Assembly: GCA_018136815.1 (NCBI GenBank)
Contig: CM030943.1
Location: 2,566,223 to 2,630,222 of the forward strand
Direction of reading: 5' to 3'
DNA length: 64,000 nucleotides
Source: Isochrysis galbana
Lineage: Eukaryota; Haptophyta; Isochrysidales; Isochrysidaceae
The notes beneath the pieces are model-generated. The model searched no databases, was not told where the DNA came from, and saw only the letters and a list, made by a program, of their open reading frames with translations. Made by a program: the position numbers and the translations under genes. Of this stretch, positions 63,500-64,000 are shown piece after piece (position 1 is the first letter of the stretch; every line of letters begins with the position of its first letter).

Positions 63500-64000
63500 C
63501 TATGCAATTGCCGCGGGCGGGAGTGAAAGCTATGCAGGCTGAATCTCCGCTCGTGTAGTCAAGCCGTGGGAGAGACCAGGCCGGCGCGACTGGGGCGCCT
63601 TCCACGGCGAGCTTCCAGCCCGCAATGGCCACACCCACCCACCCTCCGCGCCCGTATGCTCCCCCTCCACCGCGAGCCCAGGCTGTGCCGCGCCCACTCT
63701 CTCGATGCACGGGATCTGTTCCACGTGCGTGCAGCATGACAGTCGAGCTCTACTCCGCTCTCTTCGTATGCGTGCCACGTGGGGTCCACTGGACTTGCCC
63801 TTCTGTTGCTCGACCTGGTTCCGCTGCTTAGTGCACGCAGGCACTCGTGTGTACTCGCCCTGCTTTACTTGCTGTCTGCTCGTGTCTGAGCTCCAGCCCC
63901 TCCGCATCGCAGTTTCCCCCTCTCGGTCCCTCTATCTCTCGGCCCTTCTCTCTGTTCCTCAGAGGTCTCCCTCGCCCGCTTTCTCTACCCCGCCTTCCGA
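63500..64000. other. Region upstream of the first recognised aminotransferase exon
   Basis: The missing first exon (expected to encode a P-P-D-x-I-L type block) was not found on the minus strand here. It may lie beyond the right edge. CT-rich from 63895. Confidence 0.4.

Overview
The window is nuclear DNA of a eukaryotic microalga. Its genes are split by short introns (about 85-160 nt) with GTGCGC/GTGAGC/GTACGC-type donors and one GC donor. It is GC-rich, full of homopolymer and pyrimidine tracts, and carries a gametolysin-type M11 peptidase with a proline-rich linker, BspA-type LRRs and chromodomain Ty3/gypsy elements. This mix fits a haptophyte or similar marine alga; that is inference, not proof. 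Two 100-N gaps (1011-1110, 31401-31500) mark contig joins.

Host genes, left to right: a nine-exon gene for a coiled-coil/UBA/poly-Pro/TPR protein (4829-9279, +); a multi-exon Tyr/His-rich protein of unknown function (12952-15783, +); tRNA-Val(UAC) (17668-17741, -); a secreted BspA-type LRR protein (18727-19446, -); a calcineurin-like metallophosphatase (19578-20958, +); a broken TRM13-type tRNA methyltransferase gene (43578-45935, +); a small single-pass membrane protein (48204-48521, +); a 985-residue M11 peptidase (51583-54540, +); and aspartate aminotransferase in eleven recognisable exons (61069-63499, -).

Mobile DNA fills much of the rest. A Ty3/gypsy chromovirus-like element lies at 23155-42431 (minus strand, 1.38-kb LTRs, 5-bp target duplication GGGGT). 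A 5.3-kb stretch of it appears twice, on each side of the 31401-31500 gap. The two copies differ almost only by single-base indels, so this looks like an unmerged contig overlap and the true element is about 13.9 kb. Its polyprotein holds a domain resembling phage-type cytosine-C5 DNA methyltransferases upstream of protease, reverse transcriptase, RNase H, integrase and chromodomain. The element sits inside the ORF1 of another element family, here called MERA. MERA has eight loci in the window whose ATG-GAG start is preceded at 2-4 nt by a small hairpin that is kept while its sequence changes.

Other repeats are two MITE families with TA duplications, a 0.95-kb non-autonomous element ending in (ATT)n (two copies with 14-17 bp target duplications plus a fragment), a 78-bp perfect direct repeat around an AT-rich lysine-rich ORF, and a 1.5-kb patchwork of oxygenase and cytochrome b561 gene fragments between imperfect inverted repeats. 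A 33/36-bp minisatellite lies next to the tRNA gene.

The host genes show no functional clustering; the window reads as dispersed housekeeping and surface-protein genes separated by nested transposons.
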